Assembly (NCBI RefSeq): GCF_039727615.1
Contig: NZ_CP152474.1
Location: 3,844,001 to 3,908,000, forward strand
DNA length: 64,000 bases
Origin: Leclercia sp. S52
Lineage (GTDB): Bacteria; Pseudomonadota; Gammaproteobacteria; Enterobacterales; Enterobacteriaceae
Direction: 5' to 3'
Shown: in pieces, positions 34,029 through 44,131 of the stretch
Numbering within the stretch: position 1 is the first letter of the stretch
How the letters are laid out: every line of letters starts with the position of its first letter
Program-made: the position numbers and the translations under genes
The notes under the pieces: model-generated
Seen by the model: the letters and a program-made list of their open reading frames with translations, nothing else
Database searches by the model: none
Told to the model about the DNA's origin: nothing

Positions 34029-35455
34029 TACTTGCCTCCCAGCAGATCGCGTGCGCCCCAGTGCGGGAAGTGCTTGCGTACCAGCGCGTTCAGCTCCAGC
34101 TCAAAGGCGCTGAATTCCGACGGTGCCACGCTCGCCTGCGATTTAGGCTCGCGCACCATCCCGGCACCCACGGTGACGTTGGTCAGACGATCGATAATGA
34201 TCAGGCCGCCGGTCACCGGGTTCTGCTGATACTGATCCAGCACCAGCGGTTCGTCGAAGGTGAAATCGACCAGACCGATGCCGTTCAGCGGCAGTTCAGT
34301 GACGCTGTGCTGCGCCAGATTGTTGATATCCACCTGATACTGAATGCCGTCCACGCGGGCGCGGGTTTTCTTACCGGCAATCTTAATGTCGTAGCTCTGA
34401 CCCGGGCTTAGCGGCTGCTCGGCCATCCATACCACATCAATGGCGGCGCTTTGTACGGCAGGCAGCGTCTCTTCTGCATCCACCAGCAGGTCGCCACGGC
34501 TGATATCAATTTCGTCTTTCAGCACCAGGGTGACCGCTTCGCCTGCCCCGGCCTCCTGCAGATCGCCATCAAAGGTGACGATACGGGTAATCGCGGATTC
34601 CACGCCTGACGGCAGCACCTTGACGCGCTGACCCACCTGCACGCTGCCGGAGGCAATAGTGCCGGAGAAGCCGCGGAAATCGAGGTTCGGACGGTTAACG
34701 TACTGCACCGGGAAGCGCATCGGCTGCGTTTCCACGCTGCGCTGGATCTCGACGGTCTCGAGCACTTCCAGCAGCGTCGGGCCGCTGTACCACGGCATGC
34801 TGGCGCTCTGGGAGGCGACGTTGTCCCCTTCCAGCGCCGAGAGCGGCACGAAGCGGATGTCGAGGTTGCCCGGCAGCTGTTCGGCAAAGGTGAGATAGCT
34901 TTCACGGATCTCGTTAAACTTCTCTTCGCTGAAGTTGACCAGGTCCATCTTGTTGATCGCCACCACCAGGTGCTTGATCCCCAGCAGCGTAGAGATAAAG
35001 CTGTGACGACGCGTCTGATCCAGCACCCCTTTACGGGCGTCGATCAGCAGGATCGCCAGGTCGCAGGTCGAGGCGCCGGTGGCCATATTGCGGGTGTACT
35101 GCTCGTGCCCCGGGGTGTCGGCGATAATAAATTTGCGCTTTTCGGTGGAGAAGTAGCGATAGGCCACGTCGATGGTGATGCCCTGCTCGCGCTCCGCCTG
35201 CAGGCCATCCACCAGCAGGGCCAGATCGAGCTTCTCACCCTGGGTGCCGTGACGTTTGCTGTCGTTATGCAGGGAAGAGAGCTGATCTTCGTAGATCTGA
35301 CGGGTATCGTGCAGCAGACGGCCAATCAGCGTGCTTTTGCCGTCATCAACGCTGCCGCAGGTCAGAAAACGCAGCAGGCTTTTGTGCTGTTGTGCGTGCA
35401 GGTAGGCTTCGACGCCGCCTTCATCCGCAATCTGTTGAGCAATAGTGGTATTCAT
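34028..35455 (-). CDS. cysN: Sulfate adenylyltransferase large subunit CysN
   Basis: GTPase subunit of ATP sulfurylase, 475 residues, which drives APS formation with CysD. G motifs: [24 protein letters not shown] and NKMDL. An EF-Tu-like beta-barrel makes up the C-terminal half. It sits 9 bases after cysD and overlaps cysC by one base. Confidence 0.97.
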   Translation of the reverse strand: MNTTIAQQIADEGGVEAYLHAQQHKSLLRFLTCGSVDDGKSTLIGRLLHDTRQIYEDQLSSLHNDSKRHGTQGEKLDLALLVDGLQAEREQGITIDVAYRYFSTEKRKFIIADTPGHEQYTRNMATGASTCDLAILLIDARKGVLDQTRRHSFISTLLGIKHLVVAINKMDLVNFSEEKFNEIRESYLTFAEQLPGNLDIRFVPLSALEGDNVASQSASMPWYSGPTLLEVLETVEIQRSVETQPMRFPVQYVNRPNLDFRGFSGTIASGSVQVGQRVKVLPSGVESAITRIVTFDGDLQEAGAGEAVTLVLKDEIDISRGDLLVDAEETLPAVQSAAIDVVWMAEQPLSPGQSYDIKIAGKKTRARVDGIQYQVDINNLAQHSVTELPLNGIGLVDFTFDEPLVLDQYQQNPVTGGLIIIDRLTNVTVGAGMVREPKSQASVAPSEFSAFELELNALVRKHFPHWGARDLLGGK

Positions 35456-35464
35456 GGCGGCTCC

Positions 35465-36373
35465 TTAGAAATAACCCTGACGTTTCTTCAGCTCCATCGA
35501 GCCTGCCTGGTCGCGGTCGATCACGCGCCCTTGTCGCTCGCTGGTGGTCGACACCAGCATCTCTTCGATGATCTCCGGCAGCGTCTGCGCGTTGGATTCC
35601 ACCGCGCCGGTCAGTGGCCAGCAGCCGAGGGTACGGAAGCGCACCATCTGCTTTTTGATCACTTCGCCAGGCTGGAGATCGATACGATCGTCATCCACCA
35701 TCATCAGCATGCCGTCGCGCTCCAGAACCGGACGTTCAGCCGCCAGGTACAGAGGAACGATTTCGATATTTTCCAGATAGATGTACTGCCAGATATCCAG
35801 CTCGGTCCAGTTGGAGAGCGGGAAGACGCGGATGCTTTCGCCTTTGTTGATCTGGCCGTTGTAGTTATGCCACAGCTCCGGGCGCTGGTTCTTCGGATCC
35901 CAGCGGTGGAAGCGATCGCGGAAGGAGTAAATACGCTCCTTGGCGCGGGATTTCTCTTCATCGCGACGGGCGCCACCAAAGGCCGCATCAAAGCCGTATT
36001 TGTTCAGCGCCTGCTTCAGCCCTTCGGTCTTCATGATGTCGGTGTGTTTGCCGCTGCCGTGCACGAACGGGTTAATGCCCATCGCCACCCCTTCCGGGTT
36101 TTTATGCACCAGCAGTTCGCAGCCGTAGGCTTTGGCGGTACGGTCACGGAACTCATACATTTCGCGGAACTTCCAGCCGGTATCCACGTGCAGCAGCGGG
36201 AACGGCAGCGTGCCCGGGTAAAAGGCTTTACGCGCCAGGTGCAGCATCACGCTGGAGTCTTTCCCGATGGAGTACATCATTACCGGGTTAGCGAACTCGG
36301 CGGCCACTTCGCGGATGATATGAATACTCTCCGCTTCGAGCTGCCGCAGGTGAGTCAGTCGTTTTTGGTCCAT
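35465..36373 (-). CDS. cysD: Sulfate adenylyltransferase small subunit CysD
   Basis: Catalytic subunit of ATP sulfurylase, 302 residues, of the PAPS-reductase/PP-loop superfamily. [16 protein letters not shown] is the PP-loop, and [14 protein letters not shown] is the substrate motif. It lies 9 bases after cysG and 9 before cysN, so it is one assimilatory sulfate operon. Confidence 0.97.
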   Translation of the reverse strand: MDQKRLTHLRQLEAESIHIIREVAAEFANPVMMYSIGKDSSVMLHLARKAFYPGTLPFPLLHVDTGWKFREMYEFRDRTAKAYGCELLVHKNPEGVAMGINPFVHGSGKHTDIMKTEGLKQALNKYGFDAAFGGARRDEEKSRAKERIYSFRDRFHRWDPKNQRPELWHNYNGQINKGESIRVFPLSNWTELDIWQYIYLENIEIVPLYLAAERPVLERDGMLMMVDDDRIDLQPGEVIKKQMVRFRTLGCWPLTGAVESNAQTLPEIIEEMLVSTTSERQGRVIDRDQAGSMELKKRQGYF

Positions 36374-36382
36374 AACCGTTCC

Positions 36383-37741
36383 TTAAGCCAGATTTACAAC
36401 AGAAGAGCCAAACCCTTCTGTGTCGGTAGTGTGTTGAAACCAGGCGAGCGTGCTGTGCAGCTGCACCACTTCACCCACCACAATCAGGGCGGGCATCGGG
36501 GCGTCTTTCGCCAGGCTTGCAAGGTGTTGTAATGTGCCGGTCACCACGTGCTGATCGACGCGCGTGCCCCGGGATATCACCGCCACAGGGGTATCTGCAT
36601 CGCGCCCGTGACGAATAAGCTGTTCGCTGATGTCCGCCGCCTTCATGGTGCCCATATAGATCGCCAGCGTCTGACGGCTCTGAGCCAGATGGGTCCAGTC
36701 GAACGGGATGCTGTCGGCCTTGTAGTGACCGGTGACAAAGGTGACGCTCTGGGCATAGTCGCGGTGCGTCAGCGGAATACCGGCGTAAGCCGTCACCGCA
36801 GAAGCCGCGGTGATCCCCGGTACCACCTGGAACGGCACGCCCGCTTCAGCGGCGGCCTGCAGCTCTTCGCCGCCGCGGCCAAAGATAAAGGGATCGCCGC
36901 CCTTGAGACGCACTACGGTTTTGCCCGCTTTCGCCGCATCAATCAGCATCTGATTGGTTTCATGCTGCGGCACGGCGTGCTCCCCCGCCCGCTTGCCGAC
37001 GCAGATTTGCTCGGCGTCGCGACGAATCAGCTCGCGTATGCCATCCGTCACCAGATGGTCGTAGAACACGATGTCCGCATCCTGGAGAACCTGCAGGCCG
37101 CGAAGCGTCAGCAGTCCGGCATCGCCCGGCCCGGCACCGACGAGGATGATCTCCCCGCTGGTGCTGCCCGGGTTATCCAGTTCGTCTTCGAGGATTTGTT
37201 GTGCCGCCGTCTCATTGCCGGCCTGCATCAGGCTGGCAAAGCGGCCGCGGAACACCCGCTCCCAGAAGCGACGGCGTTCCGCTACGCTGGTCAGGCGGGT
37301 TTTCAGATGGTTGCGCCAGAAGCTGGCTTTCTCGGCCATTCGGCCCAGGCTGGTTGGCAGCAATGCTTCGATTTTTTCCCGCAGAACGCGCGCCAGCACC
37401 GGCGCGGTGCCACCGGAGGAGATCGCCACCACCAGCGGCGAGCGGTCGACAATCGACGGGAAGATAAACGAGCATAAAGGCTGATCGTCCACCACGTTCA
37501 CCAGACGGTGACGGGCGTGGGCGGCATCAGAGATGCGCTGGTTGAGCGCCCGGTTTTCAGTTGCGGCGATCACCAGCACCACATTGTCGATTTGCGCTTC
37601 ATTAAAGTCCGCTTCGGCTACCACCTGCACGCGCGCCCCTGCCCGGTGTAAAAAGGCAATTTTGCGCTCGGCGATTTCACCGCAGCCGACAACCAGGACC
37701 GGACGGTCTTTTATGTCAGCAAATAAAGGAAGGTAATCCAC
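36383..37741 (-). CDS. cysG: Siroheme synthase CysG, second copy, with altered N-terminal domain
   Basis: Trifunctional siroheme synthase, 452 residues from the GTG at 37741 ([10 protein letters not shown]). The C-terminal uroporphyrinogen methyltransferase domain is intact ([42 protein letters not shown]). In the N-terminal precorrin-2 dehydrogenase/ferrochelatase domain the segment between AGAR and FNEAQID is about 19 residues shorter than in E. coli CysG. The NAD loop reads [11 protein letters not shown] rather than VVGGG. A TTG at 37762 is an alternative start. This copy heads cysDNC; a second, nir-linked cysG is expected elsewhere. Confidence 0.88.
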   Translation of the reverse strand: MDYLPLFADIKDRPVLVVGCGEIAERKIAFLHRAGARVQVVAEADFNEAQIDNVVLVIAATENRALNQRISDAAHARHRLVNVVDDQPLCSFIFPSIVDRSPLVVAISSGGTAPVLARVLREKIEALLPTSLGRMAEKASFWRNHLKTRLTSVAERRRFWERVFRGRFASLMQAGNETAAQQILEDELDNPGSTSGEIILVGAGPGDAGLLTLRGLQVLQDADIVFYDHLVTDGIRELIRRDAEQICVGKRAGEHAVPQHETNQMLIDAAKAGKTVVRLKGGDPFIFGRGGEELQAAAEAGVPFQVVPGITAASAVTAYAGIPLTHRDYAQSVTFVTGHYKADSIPFDWTHLAQSRQTLAIYMGTMKAADISEQLIRHGRDADTPVAVISRGTRVDQHVVTGTLQHLASLAKDAPMPALIVVGEVVQLHSTLAWFQHTTDTEGFGSSVVNLA

Positions 37742-37981
37742 AATGCTACAACTCGCTAACAACCAGGAATAGTGGGACTATAGGGGGGCTGCTCATAGCG
37801 AATGAAATTACGAATTGGAATGAGTAGTTACTCAATGGAATAACGCCCTGGAAAAGCAAATATCAAAAAGTGCTTAACATGCGTAATTACGGGCATTTAA
37901 GAGCAATTCAAATTGTGTAAGCGCGGTCACAGTTTCATACTAAGCGCGGTAAAATTTTGCTCTATTTTTTAAGGACTCACT
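37742..37981. other. Divergent control region between cysG and iap
   Basis: 240 bases holding the promoters of cysG-cysDNC (-) and iap (+). A G6 run is at 37783-37788. It is A+T-rich overall. CysB control of the cys side is expected from family knowledge, but CysB sites are too degenerate for me to place. Confidence 0.5.
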
Positions 37982-39025
37982 ATGTTTTCCGCAATGCGCC
38001 ACCGTATCGCTGTCCTGGCGCTCGGCGTTTGCTTAACTGGAACGGTTCAGGCTAAAACGCCCCCTCTGGGTGAGATGGCCGCGACGCAGGCGCGTCATAT
38101 CGCGACCTTTTTCCCGGGCCGTATGACCGGCACCCCCGCCGAAATGCTTTCCGCTGACTATGTGCGCCAGCAGTTCGCCGAAATGGGTTACCAGAGCGAT
38201 ATCCGCACCTTCCAGAGCCGCTACATCTATACCTCACGCAACCAGAGCAAAAACTGGCACAACGTGACCGGCAGCACCGTGATTGCCGCCCATGAAGGTA
38301 AAGCCGCACAGCAAATTATTATTCTGGCGCATCTGGATACCTATGCGCCGATGAGCGACAGCGATGCCGATAACAATCTCGGCGGCCTCACCTTACAGGG
38401 CATCGATGATAATGCCGCGGGCGTCGGGGTGATGCTGGAGCTGGCCGAACAGCTGAAGAACATTCCAACCCAGTACAGCATCCGCTTTATCGCCACCAGC
38501 GGTGAAGAAGAGGGACGCCTGGGCGCCGAGAACGTGCTCAACCGCATGAGCCCGGCCGAGAAGAAAAACACCCTGCTGGTGATCAACCTCGATAACCTTA
38601 TCGTGGGCGATAAGCTCTATTTTAACAGCGGTAAAACCACCCCTGCCCCGGTGCGCAAATTGACCCGCGACCGCGCGCTGGCGATTGCCCGTACCCAGGG
38701 CATCTTTGCCGCCACCAACCCGGGCGGCAACGCCAACTACCCGAAAGGGACCGGATGCTGTAATGATGGTGAAATCTTCGATAAGGCCGGGATCCCGGTG
38801 CTGTATGTCGAGGCGACTAACTGGTCACTGGGTAAGAAAGACGGTTATCAGCAGCGGGCGAAGTCGAAAGCCTTCCCGCAGGGAACGAGCTGGCACAACG
38901 TCAGGCTGGATAATCTGCAGTACATTGACGAGGCGCTGCCAAAGCGGATTGAACATCGCAGCCGGGACGTGGTGCGGGTGATGCTGCCGCTGGTGAAAGA
39001 GCTGGCGAAAGCGGGGAAAGCCTGA
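37982..39025 (+). CDS. iap: Alkaline phosphatase isozyme conversion aminopeptidase Iap
   Basis: Periplasmic M28-family zinc aminopeptidase of 347 residues. Residues 1-24 are a signal peptide ending TVQA. Zinc ligands lie in ILAHLDTYAP, GIDDNAAGVGVMLEL and ATSGEEEGRLGAE. In E. coli it trims the N terminus of PhoA. TAAGGA precedes the ATG. In E. coli K-12 the CRISPR-Cas locus follows iap, but here only a BIME lies between it and cysH. Confidence 0.95.
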   Translation: MFSAMRHRIAVLALGVCLTGTVQAKTPPLGEMAATQARHIATFFPGRMTGTPAEMLSADYVRQQFAEMGYQSDIRTFQSRYIYTSRNQSKNWHNVTGSTVIAAHEGKAAQQIIILAHLDTYAPMSDSDADNNLGGLTLQGIDDNAAGVGVMLELAEQLKNIPTQYSIRFIATSGEEEGRLGAENVLNRMSPAEKKNTLLVINLDNLIVGDKLYFNSGKTTPAPVRKLTRDRALAIARTQGIFAATNPGGNANYPKGTGCCNDGEIFDKAGIPVLYVEATNWSLGKKDGYQQRAKSKAFPQGTSWHNVRLDNLQYIDEALPKRIEHRSRDVVRVMLPLVKELAKAGKA

Positions 39026-39035
39026 GCTGAGGTCA

Positions 39036-39112
39036 TGCCCGGTGGCGGCTACGCCTTACCGGGCCTACAAACGGCACGAACGTAGGCCCGGTAAGCGCAG
39101 CGCCACCGGGCA
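39036..39112. repeat. BIME between iap and cysH
   Basis: Two inverted REP units (39036-39068 and 39082-39112) separated by about 13 bases. They fill nearly all of the 93-base gap where E. coli K-12 carries a CRISPR array. Confidence 0.85.
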
Positions 39113-39118
39113 CAAAAA

Positions 39119-39853
39119 TCACCCTTCGTGCAATCCGCACTCGCGCTTGAGGCCAAAGAAACGGGTCTCTTCTTCCGCCATACCCGGCTCCCATTTGCGG
39201 GTGGTGTGGGTATCCCCCACCGACAGATAGCCCTGGTCCCACAGCGGATGGTATTTCAGGCCATGCTGCTGCAGGTACTGGTACACGGTCCGGTTGTCCC
39301 AGTCGATAATCGGCAGCACCTTGAACACCCCGCGCTGGATCGCCAGCACCGGTAAGGACGCCCGGCTACCGGACTGATCCCGGCGCAGGCCGGCAAACCA
39401 GGTTTTAGCGTTGAGATCGGAGAGCGCCCGGTTCATCGGCTCGACTTTGTTGATGGCATTGTATTTCTCAATGCCCTCCACGCCCTGCTCCCACAGCTTG
39501 CCGTAGCGTGCTTCCTGCCAGGCCGCGCTCTGCTCCGCGCGATAGACCTTCAGGTTCAGCTGCAGCTTGTCCGTCAGTTCGTCAATAAACTGGTAGGTTT
39601 CCGGGAACAGGTAGCCGGTGTCGGTGAGGATCACCGGAATGTCCGGGCGGATCTTATTCACCAGATGCAGGCTGACCGCCGCCTGAATACCAAAGCTCGA
39701 CGAGAGCACGTATTCACCCGGCAGATTTTCCAGCGCCCATGCAACGCGGCCTTCGGCGTCCAGCTTTTCCAGCTGGGCGTTGGTTTCCGCCAGGGCCAGA
39801 ATACGTTCCACTTTTGGCAGGTCGTTCAAAACATTCAGATCGAGTCTGGACAT
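39119..39853 (-). CDS. cysH: Phosphoadenosine phosphosulfate reductase CysH
   Basis: Thioredoxin-dependent PAPS reductase of 244 residues, producing sulfite. The catalytic Cys is in the C-terminal ECGLHEG, and [17 protein letters not shown] is the PAPS loop. The ATG at 39853 gives [12 protein letters not shown] as in E. coli. A BIME separates it from cysI, which may tune its expression relative to cysJI. Confidence 0.97.
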   Translation of the reverse strand: MSRLDLNVLNDLPKVERILALAETNAQLEKLDAEGRVAWALENLPGEYVLSSSFGIQAAVSLHLVNKIRPDIPVILTDTGYLFPETYQFIDELTDKLQLNLKVYRAEQSAAWQEARYGKLWEQGVEGIEKYNAINKVEPMNRALSDLNAKTWFAGLRRDQSGSRASLPVLAIQRGVFKVLPIIDWDNRTVYQYLQQHGLKYHPLWDQGYLSVGDTHTTRKWEPGMAEEETRFFGLKRECGLHEG

Positions 39854-39867
39854 ATACCCCTCACTTC

Positions 39868-39935
39868 TGCCGGGCGGCACTGCGTTTGCCCGGCCTACGG
39901 TTTCCCAGGCCCGGTAAGCGAAGTGCCACCGGGCA
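39868..39935. repeat. BIME between cysI and cysH
   Basis: REP units at 39868-39898 and 39907-39935 in inverted orientation inside the cysJIH operon. Confidence 0.83.
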
Positions 39936-39943
39936 TTGCCACC

Positions 39944-41656
39944 TTACTCCCAGAAATCCCTTGCGGGATCGAGCACCGGGCGAATGATGCCCACACGCAC
40001 CGTAAAGTCGCCGAAGCCTTCACCCGCTTCGCGCTCTTTCGCCCAGCGCCCGACAAGCAGGTCTATGGAGTCAAGAATCTCTGGTTCCGTGATGTTTTCG
40101 CGGTACATACGCGGAATGCGTGTCCCGCTGCGATTTCCACCAAGATGGACGTTGTAACGCCCCGGCGCTTTGCCCACCAGACCCAGCTCCGCCAGCATCG
40201 CGCGGCCACAGCCGTTCGGGCAGCCGGTGACGCGCATAACAATATGCTCGTCCGGAATACCGTGTTTTTCCAGAATCGCTTCCACTTTGTCAGTGAACGA
40301 CGGCAGGAAGCGCTCGGCTTCGGCCATCGCCAGCGGACAGGTCGGGAAGGAGACGCAGGCCATTGAGTTTTCACGCTGCGGTTTGACCGCATTCATCAAC
40401 CCATGATCGCGCGCCAGCTTCTCGATCTTCGCCTTCTGGCTCTCCGGCACGCCGGCAATAATCAGGTTCTGGTTGGCGGTAATGCGGAACTCGCCCTTGT
40501 GGATCTTCGCAATTTCCAGCAGGCCGGTTTTCAGCGGACGGCCCGGATAATCCAGGATACGACCGTTTTCAATAAATAGCGTCAGGTGCCATTTATTGTC
40601 GATGCCTTTTACCCAGCCAATGCGATCCCCGCGACCGGTGAATTCGTATGGGCGGATCGGCTCAAACTTGATACCTGCACGACGCTCCACTTCCTCTTTG
40701 AACGTCTCCACGCCCACGCGTTCGAGGGTGTATTTGGTTTTGGCGTTTTTACGATCGGTACGGTTGCCCCAGTCGCGCTGGGTGGTCACCACCGCTTCGG
40801 CCACCGCCAGAGTATGCTCAAGCGGCAGATAGCCAAACTCGCTCGCGGTGCGGGCGTAGGTGTTCTTGTTACCGTGCTCGATAGAAAGACCGCCGCCGAC
40901 CAGCAGGTTAAAGCCCACCAGCTTGCCGTTCTCGGCAATCGCCACGAAGTTCATGTCGTTAGCGTGCAGATCGATATCGTTCTGCGGCGGGATCACCACC
41001 GTGGTTTTAAACTTACGCGGCAGATAGGTCTGGCCGAGGATCGGCTCTTCGTCCGTCGTCGCGACCTTTTCCTGATCCAGCCAGATCTCTGCATAGGCGC
41101 GGGTGCGCGGCAGCAGGTGTTCGGAGATCTTCTTCGCCCACTCGTAGGCTTCGGCGTGCAGCTCGGACTCGTACGGGTTGGAAGTACACAACACGTTACG
41201 GTTCATGTCGTTGGCGGTCGCCAGCGCGTCCAGCCCAACGGAGTGCAGCATCTGGTGTACCGGCTTCACGTTCTTCTTCAGAATGCCGTGGAACTGGAAG
41301 GTCTGACGGTTGGTCAGACGGATGCTGCCATAAATGGTGTTGTCATGAGCGAACTTGTCGATCGCCTGCCACTGTTTGGTGGTGATGATGCCACCCGGCA
41401 GACGGCAGCGCAGCAGCATCGCGTGACGCGGCTCCAGCTTCTGTTCAGCACGCTCGGCGCGGATATCGCGATCGTCCTGCTGGTACATGCCGTGGAAACG
41501 GATCAGCAGGAAGTTGTCGCCTTTGAAACCGCCGGTCAGACCGTCGTTTAAATCTTCGGCAATGGTGCCGCGCAGGTAGTTGCTCTCAACCTTCATGCGC
41601 TCGGCATCAGACAGTTTGCCTTCGACCACCAGAGGGCCAGGATGTTTTTCGCTCAT
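39944..41656 (-). CDS. cysI: Sulfite reductase hemoprotein beta subunit CysI
   Basis: Siroheme and [4Fe-4S] subunit of NADPH-sulfite reductase, 570 residues, which reduces sulfite to sulfide. Cluster cysteines are in [15 protein letters not shown] and [29 protein letters not shown] is the N-terminal family motif. Its start overlaps the cysJ stop by one base. It depends on siroheme made by CysG. Confidence 0.97.
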   Translation of the reverse strand: MSEKHPGPLVVEGKLSDAERMKVESNYLRGTIAEDLNDGLTGGFKGDNFLLIRFHGMYQQDDRDIRAERAEQKLEPRHAMLLRCRLPGGIITTKQWQAIDKFAHDNTIYGSIRLTNRQTFQFHGILKKNVKPVHQMLHSVGLDALATANDMNRNVLCTSNPYESELHAEAYEWAKKISEHLLPRTRAYAEIWLDQEKVATTDEEPILGQTYLPRKFKTTVVIPPQNDIDLHANDMNFVAIAENGKLVGFNLLVGGGLSIEHGNKNTYARTASEFGYLPLEHTLAVAEAVVTTQRDWGNRTDRKNAKTKYTLERVGVETFKEEVERRAGIKFEPIRPYEFTGRGDRIGWVKGIDNKWHLTLFIENGRILDYPGRPLKTGLLEIAKIHKGEFRITANQNLIIAGVPESQKAKIEKLARDHGLMNAVKPQRENSMACVSFPTCPLAMAEAERFLPSFTDKVEAILEKHGIPDEHIVMRVTGCPNGCGRAMLAELGLVGKAPGRYNVHLGGNRSGTRIPRMYRENITEPEILDSIDLLVGRWAKEREAGEGFGDFTVRVGIIRPVLDPARDFWE

Positions 41657-43461
41657 TAGTAGACATCTCGCTGATAACGGCGCTCGACGCGCAGCTCACT
41701 TAAAAATTCATCCGCCGATTCAGTATCCATGCCACCGAATTCAGCAATCACTTCCAGCAACGCCTGCTCAACGTCTTTCGCCATGCGATTGGCGTCGCCG
41801 CAGACATAAATGTGGGCACCGTCATTGATCCAGCGCCACAGCTCTGCGCCCTGTTCGCGCAGTTTGTCTTGTACGTATATTTTTTGTTTTTGATCGCGGG
41901 ACCAGGCCAGATCGATGCGCGAGAGCACCCCTTCTTTCACGTAGCGCTGCCACTCCACCTGGTAGAGGAAATCCTCGGTGAAGTGCGGGTTGCCGAAGAA
42001 CAGCCAGTTTTTGCCCGGCGCTTCGTCGGCGGCGCGCTGCTGCATAAAGGCGCGGAACGGCGCGATGCCGGTGCCCGGACCAATCATGATCACCGGGGTT
42101 TCCGGGTTAGCCGGCAGACGGAAGTTGTCGTTGTGCTCGATAAAGACCCGCACCTCGCCCTCTTCTTCCACGCGATCTGCCAGGAAGCTCGAGGCGCCAC
42201 CGGCACGGGCGCGGCCTTCGATGTCGTAGCGCACCACGCCCACGGTGACGTGGACTTCGCTTTCCACCTCGGCCTGGGCCGAGGCGATGGAGTAGAGGCG
42301 CGGCGTCAGCGGACGCAGCAGGCCAATCAGCGCGTCAGCGTCCAGCTGTGCCGGGGCGAAACGCACCATATCCACGATGGGCGTGGTAGCGGCGTACTGT
42401 TGCAGTTTGGCTTTGTCACCCACCAGCGGCAGCAGGGATTCGCTGCGGGTCAGAGTGGCGTAGTTTTCCACGATGTTCGCGGTGTTGACGGTCAGTTCGA
42501 AATGCCACTGCAGCGCTTCAGAGAGCGGCAGGGTTTTGCCGTCTACGTTAACCGGCTCGTCGCCTTTCAGCCACAGCAGCTCAACCAGCTCTTTCACCAG
42601 CGCCGGATCGTTCTGATACCAGACGCCAAGGGCATCGCCCGGCTGGTAGCGCAGGCCGGAGTCGCCTAAATCGATTTCGATATGGCGCACATCTTTTTCA
42701 GAATCACGACCGGTGATTTTCTGGTTAACCGAGAGGCTCGCCGTCAGCGGCGCTTCTTTGGTGTACGGGCTGGTGTGAATGTCGTTGACCACGCCGGTCG
42801 CGGTGGCCGCCGCCTGCGCGGGCGTCTCTTTCGGGACGCGAGCTTTCAGGACATCGACAATGCGCGCGCGCCATTCGGCAGCCGCGGCCTGGTATTCGAC
42901 GTCGGTATCCACGCGATCCAGCAGGCGCTCGCCACCCAGCTCCGCCAGCTTGCTGTCAAAATCTTTACCGGACTGGCAGAAGAATTCGTAGGAGGAGTCG
43001 CCGAGGCCGAAGACCGCAAAGGCGGTGCCCGTCAGCTTTGGCGCTTTTTTCGAGAACAGGAACTTATGCAGCGCAACCGCTTCTTCAGGCGGCTCACCTT
43101 CGCCCTGGGTAGAGGTCACAACGACAACCAGCTTTTCTGACGCGATTTGCTTAAATTTATAATCCCCGGCGTTCACCAGGTTCACGTTCAGTTTGGCTGC
43201 GAGCAGATCGTCCCGCAGGGCTTCCGCCACGCGGCGGGCATTGCCGGTTTGCGAAGCGGAGATAAGCGTAATTGCCGGGATCTCAACGGCCGCAGCCGGT
43301 GCACTCACCACAGCACCCGGCTGTTGATTGAGCATTCCCCAGAAATAACCGGAGACCCAGGCAAGCTGGGTAGGCGAAAAATCAGTGGTGGCTGCCTGCA
43401 GGCGTGCCAGTTGCTCCGGGTTCAGGGGAAGCAAATTTGAAGGTGGGGCCTGTGTTGTCAT
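41656..43461 (-). CDS. cysJ: Sulfite reductase flavoprotein alpha subunit CysJ
   Basis: FMN/FAD diflavin reductase of 601 residues that feeds electrons from NADPH to CysI. The flavodoxin domain is at about 63-210 ([29 protein letters not shown]). FAD domain: [15 protein letters not shown] domain: [17 protein letters not shown], ending [10 protein letters not shown]. It is the first gene of cysJIH. Confidence 0.97.
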   Translation of the reverse strand: MTTQAPPSNLLPLNPEQLARLQAATTDFSPTQLAWVSGYFWGMLNQQPGAVVSAPAAAVEIPAITLISASQTGNARRVAEALRDDLLAAKLNVNLVNAGDYKFKQIASEKLVVVVTSTQGEGEPPEEAVALHKFLFSKKAPKLTGTAFAVFGLGDSSYEFFCQSGKDFDSKLAELGGERLLDRVDTDVEYQAAAAEWRARIVDVLKARVPKETPAQAAATATGVVNDIHTSPYTKEAPLTASLSVNQKITGRDSEKDVRHIEIDLGDSGLRYQPGDALGVWYQNDPALVKELVELLWLKGDEPVNVDGKTLPLSEALQWHFELTVNTANIVENYATLTRSESLLPLVGDKAKLQQYAATTPIVDMVRFAPAQLDADALIGLLRPLTPRLYSIASAQAEVESEVHVTVGVVRYDIEGRARAGGASSFLADRVEEEGEVRVFIEHNDNFRLPANPETPVIMIGPGTGIAPFRAFMQQRAADEAPGKNWLFFGNPHFTEDFLYQVEWQRYVKEGVLSRIDLAWSRDQKQKIYVQDKLREQGAELWRWINDGAHIYVCGDANRMAKDVEQALLEVIAEFGGMDTESADEFLSELRVERRYQRDVY

Positions 43462-43765
43462 GCGTCGTTATGTTCCAGTAGCAAAGCTGAATTTTTATCT
43501 GAAAGACAGAACAGAGTGTAAGGTTAACGGCGCGGATCATAACAATTAAAGACGGGATGGAAATAATAAATAACCAAATGGACTAACCTGTTTTTGCTAT
43601 CGTTCTTAACAATAAAAACGATTAATTAACCACATGAAAAATAAAGATAAAAACGAGGTGTATAGCCATCAAAAGGCGGTCGCAGCTAAAGGGCCGTTTT
43701 AGGTAATGATAAAAAAGGTGCTTTCCGGTATTATGCGGCGGTTTTTTCCGCATTTTTGAGAGTTC
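43462..43765. other. Divergent intergenic region between cysJ and queD
   Basis: 304 bases, A+T-rich, containing the promoters of cysJIH (-) and queD (+). CysB binding upstream of cysJ is expected from E. coli. I could not place defined sites, and I see no riboswitch-like fold, ORF or repeat. Confidence 0.5.
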
Positions 43766-44131
43766 ATGATGTCCACCACACTGTTTAAAGATTTCATCTT
43801 CGAAGCCGCCCACCATCTCCCTCACGTCCCGGAAGGACACAAATGTGGTCGCCTGCACGGACACTCCTTTATGGTGCGCCTTGAAATTACGGGTGAGGTC
43901 GATCCGCATACGGGCTGGATTATGGACTTCTCCGAACTGAAAGCCGCGTTTAAACCGACCTATAACCGCCTCGATCACTACTATCTGAATGATATTCCTG
44001 GACTGGAAAATCCGACCAGCGAAGTGCTGGCGAAGTGGATCTGGGATGAGATGAAGCCGCTGGTTCCTCTGCTGAGCGCGGTGATGATCAAAGAGACCTG
44101 CACGGCGGGTTGCATCTATCGCGGCGAGTAA
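43766..44131 (+). CDS. queD: 6-carboxy-5,6,7,8-tetrahydropterin synthase QueD
   Basis: PTPS-family zinc enzyme of 121 residues in queuosine biosynthesis, acting before QueE. Zinc His residues are in [11 protein letters not shown] and RLHGHSFMV, and the catalytic Cys is in GHKCGRLHG. It ends with a TAA that directly abuts the stop of the convergent AraC-type gene (44131/44132), leaving no terminator space. Confidence 0.96.
   Translation: MMSTTLFKDFIFEAAHHLPHVPEGHKCGRLHGHSFMVRLEITGEVDPHTGWIMDFSELKAAFKPTYNRLDHYYLNDIPGLENPTSEVLAKWIWDEMKPLVPLLSAVMIKETCTAGCIYRGE

Noticed and set aside
34970..36532. A 520-codon plus-strand open frame across cysN/cysD/cysG
   Set aside because: It crosses three real genes on the opposite strand and has no ribosome site or domain; a shadow frame.
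39036..39112. Repeats next to iap as a possible CRISPR remnant
   Set aside because: The two units are inverted REP palindromes of different orientation, not direct repeats with unique spacers; no cas gene is near.
43462..43765. PreQ1 riboswitch upstream of queD
   Set aside because: The leader is A+T-rich without a readable preQ1 aptamer core, and such elements are not usual for enterobacterial queD.
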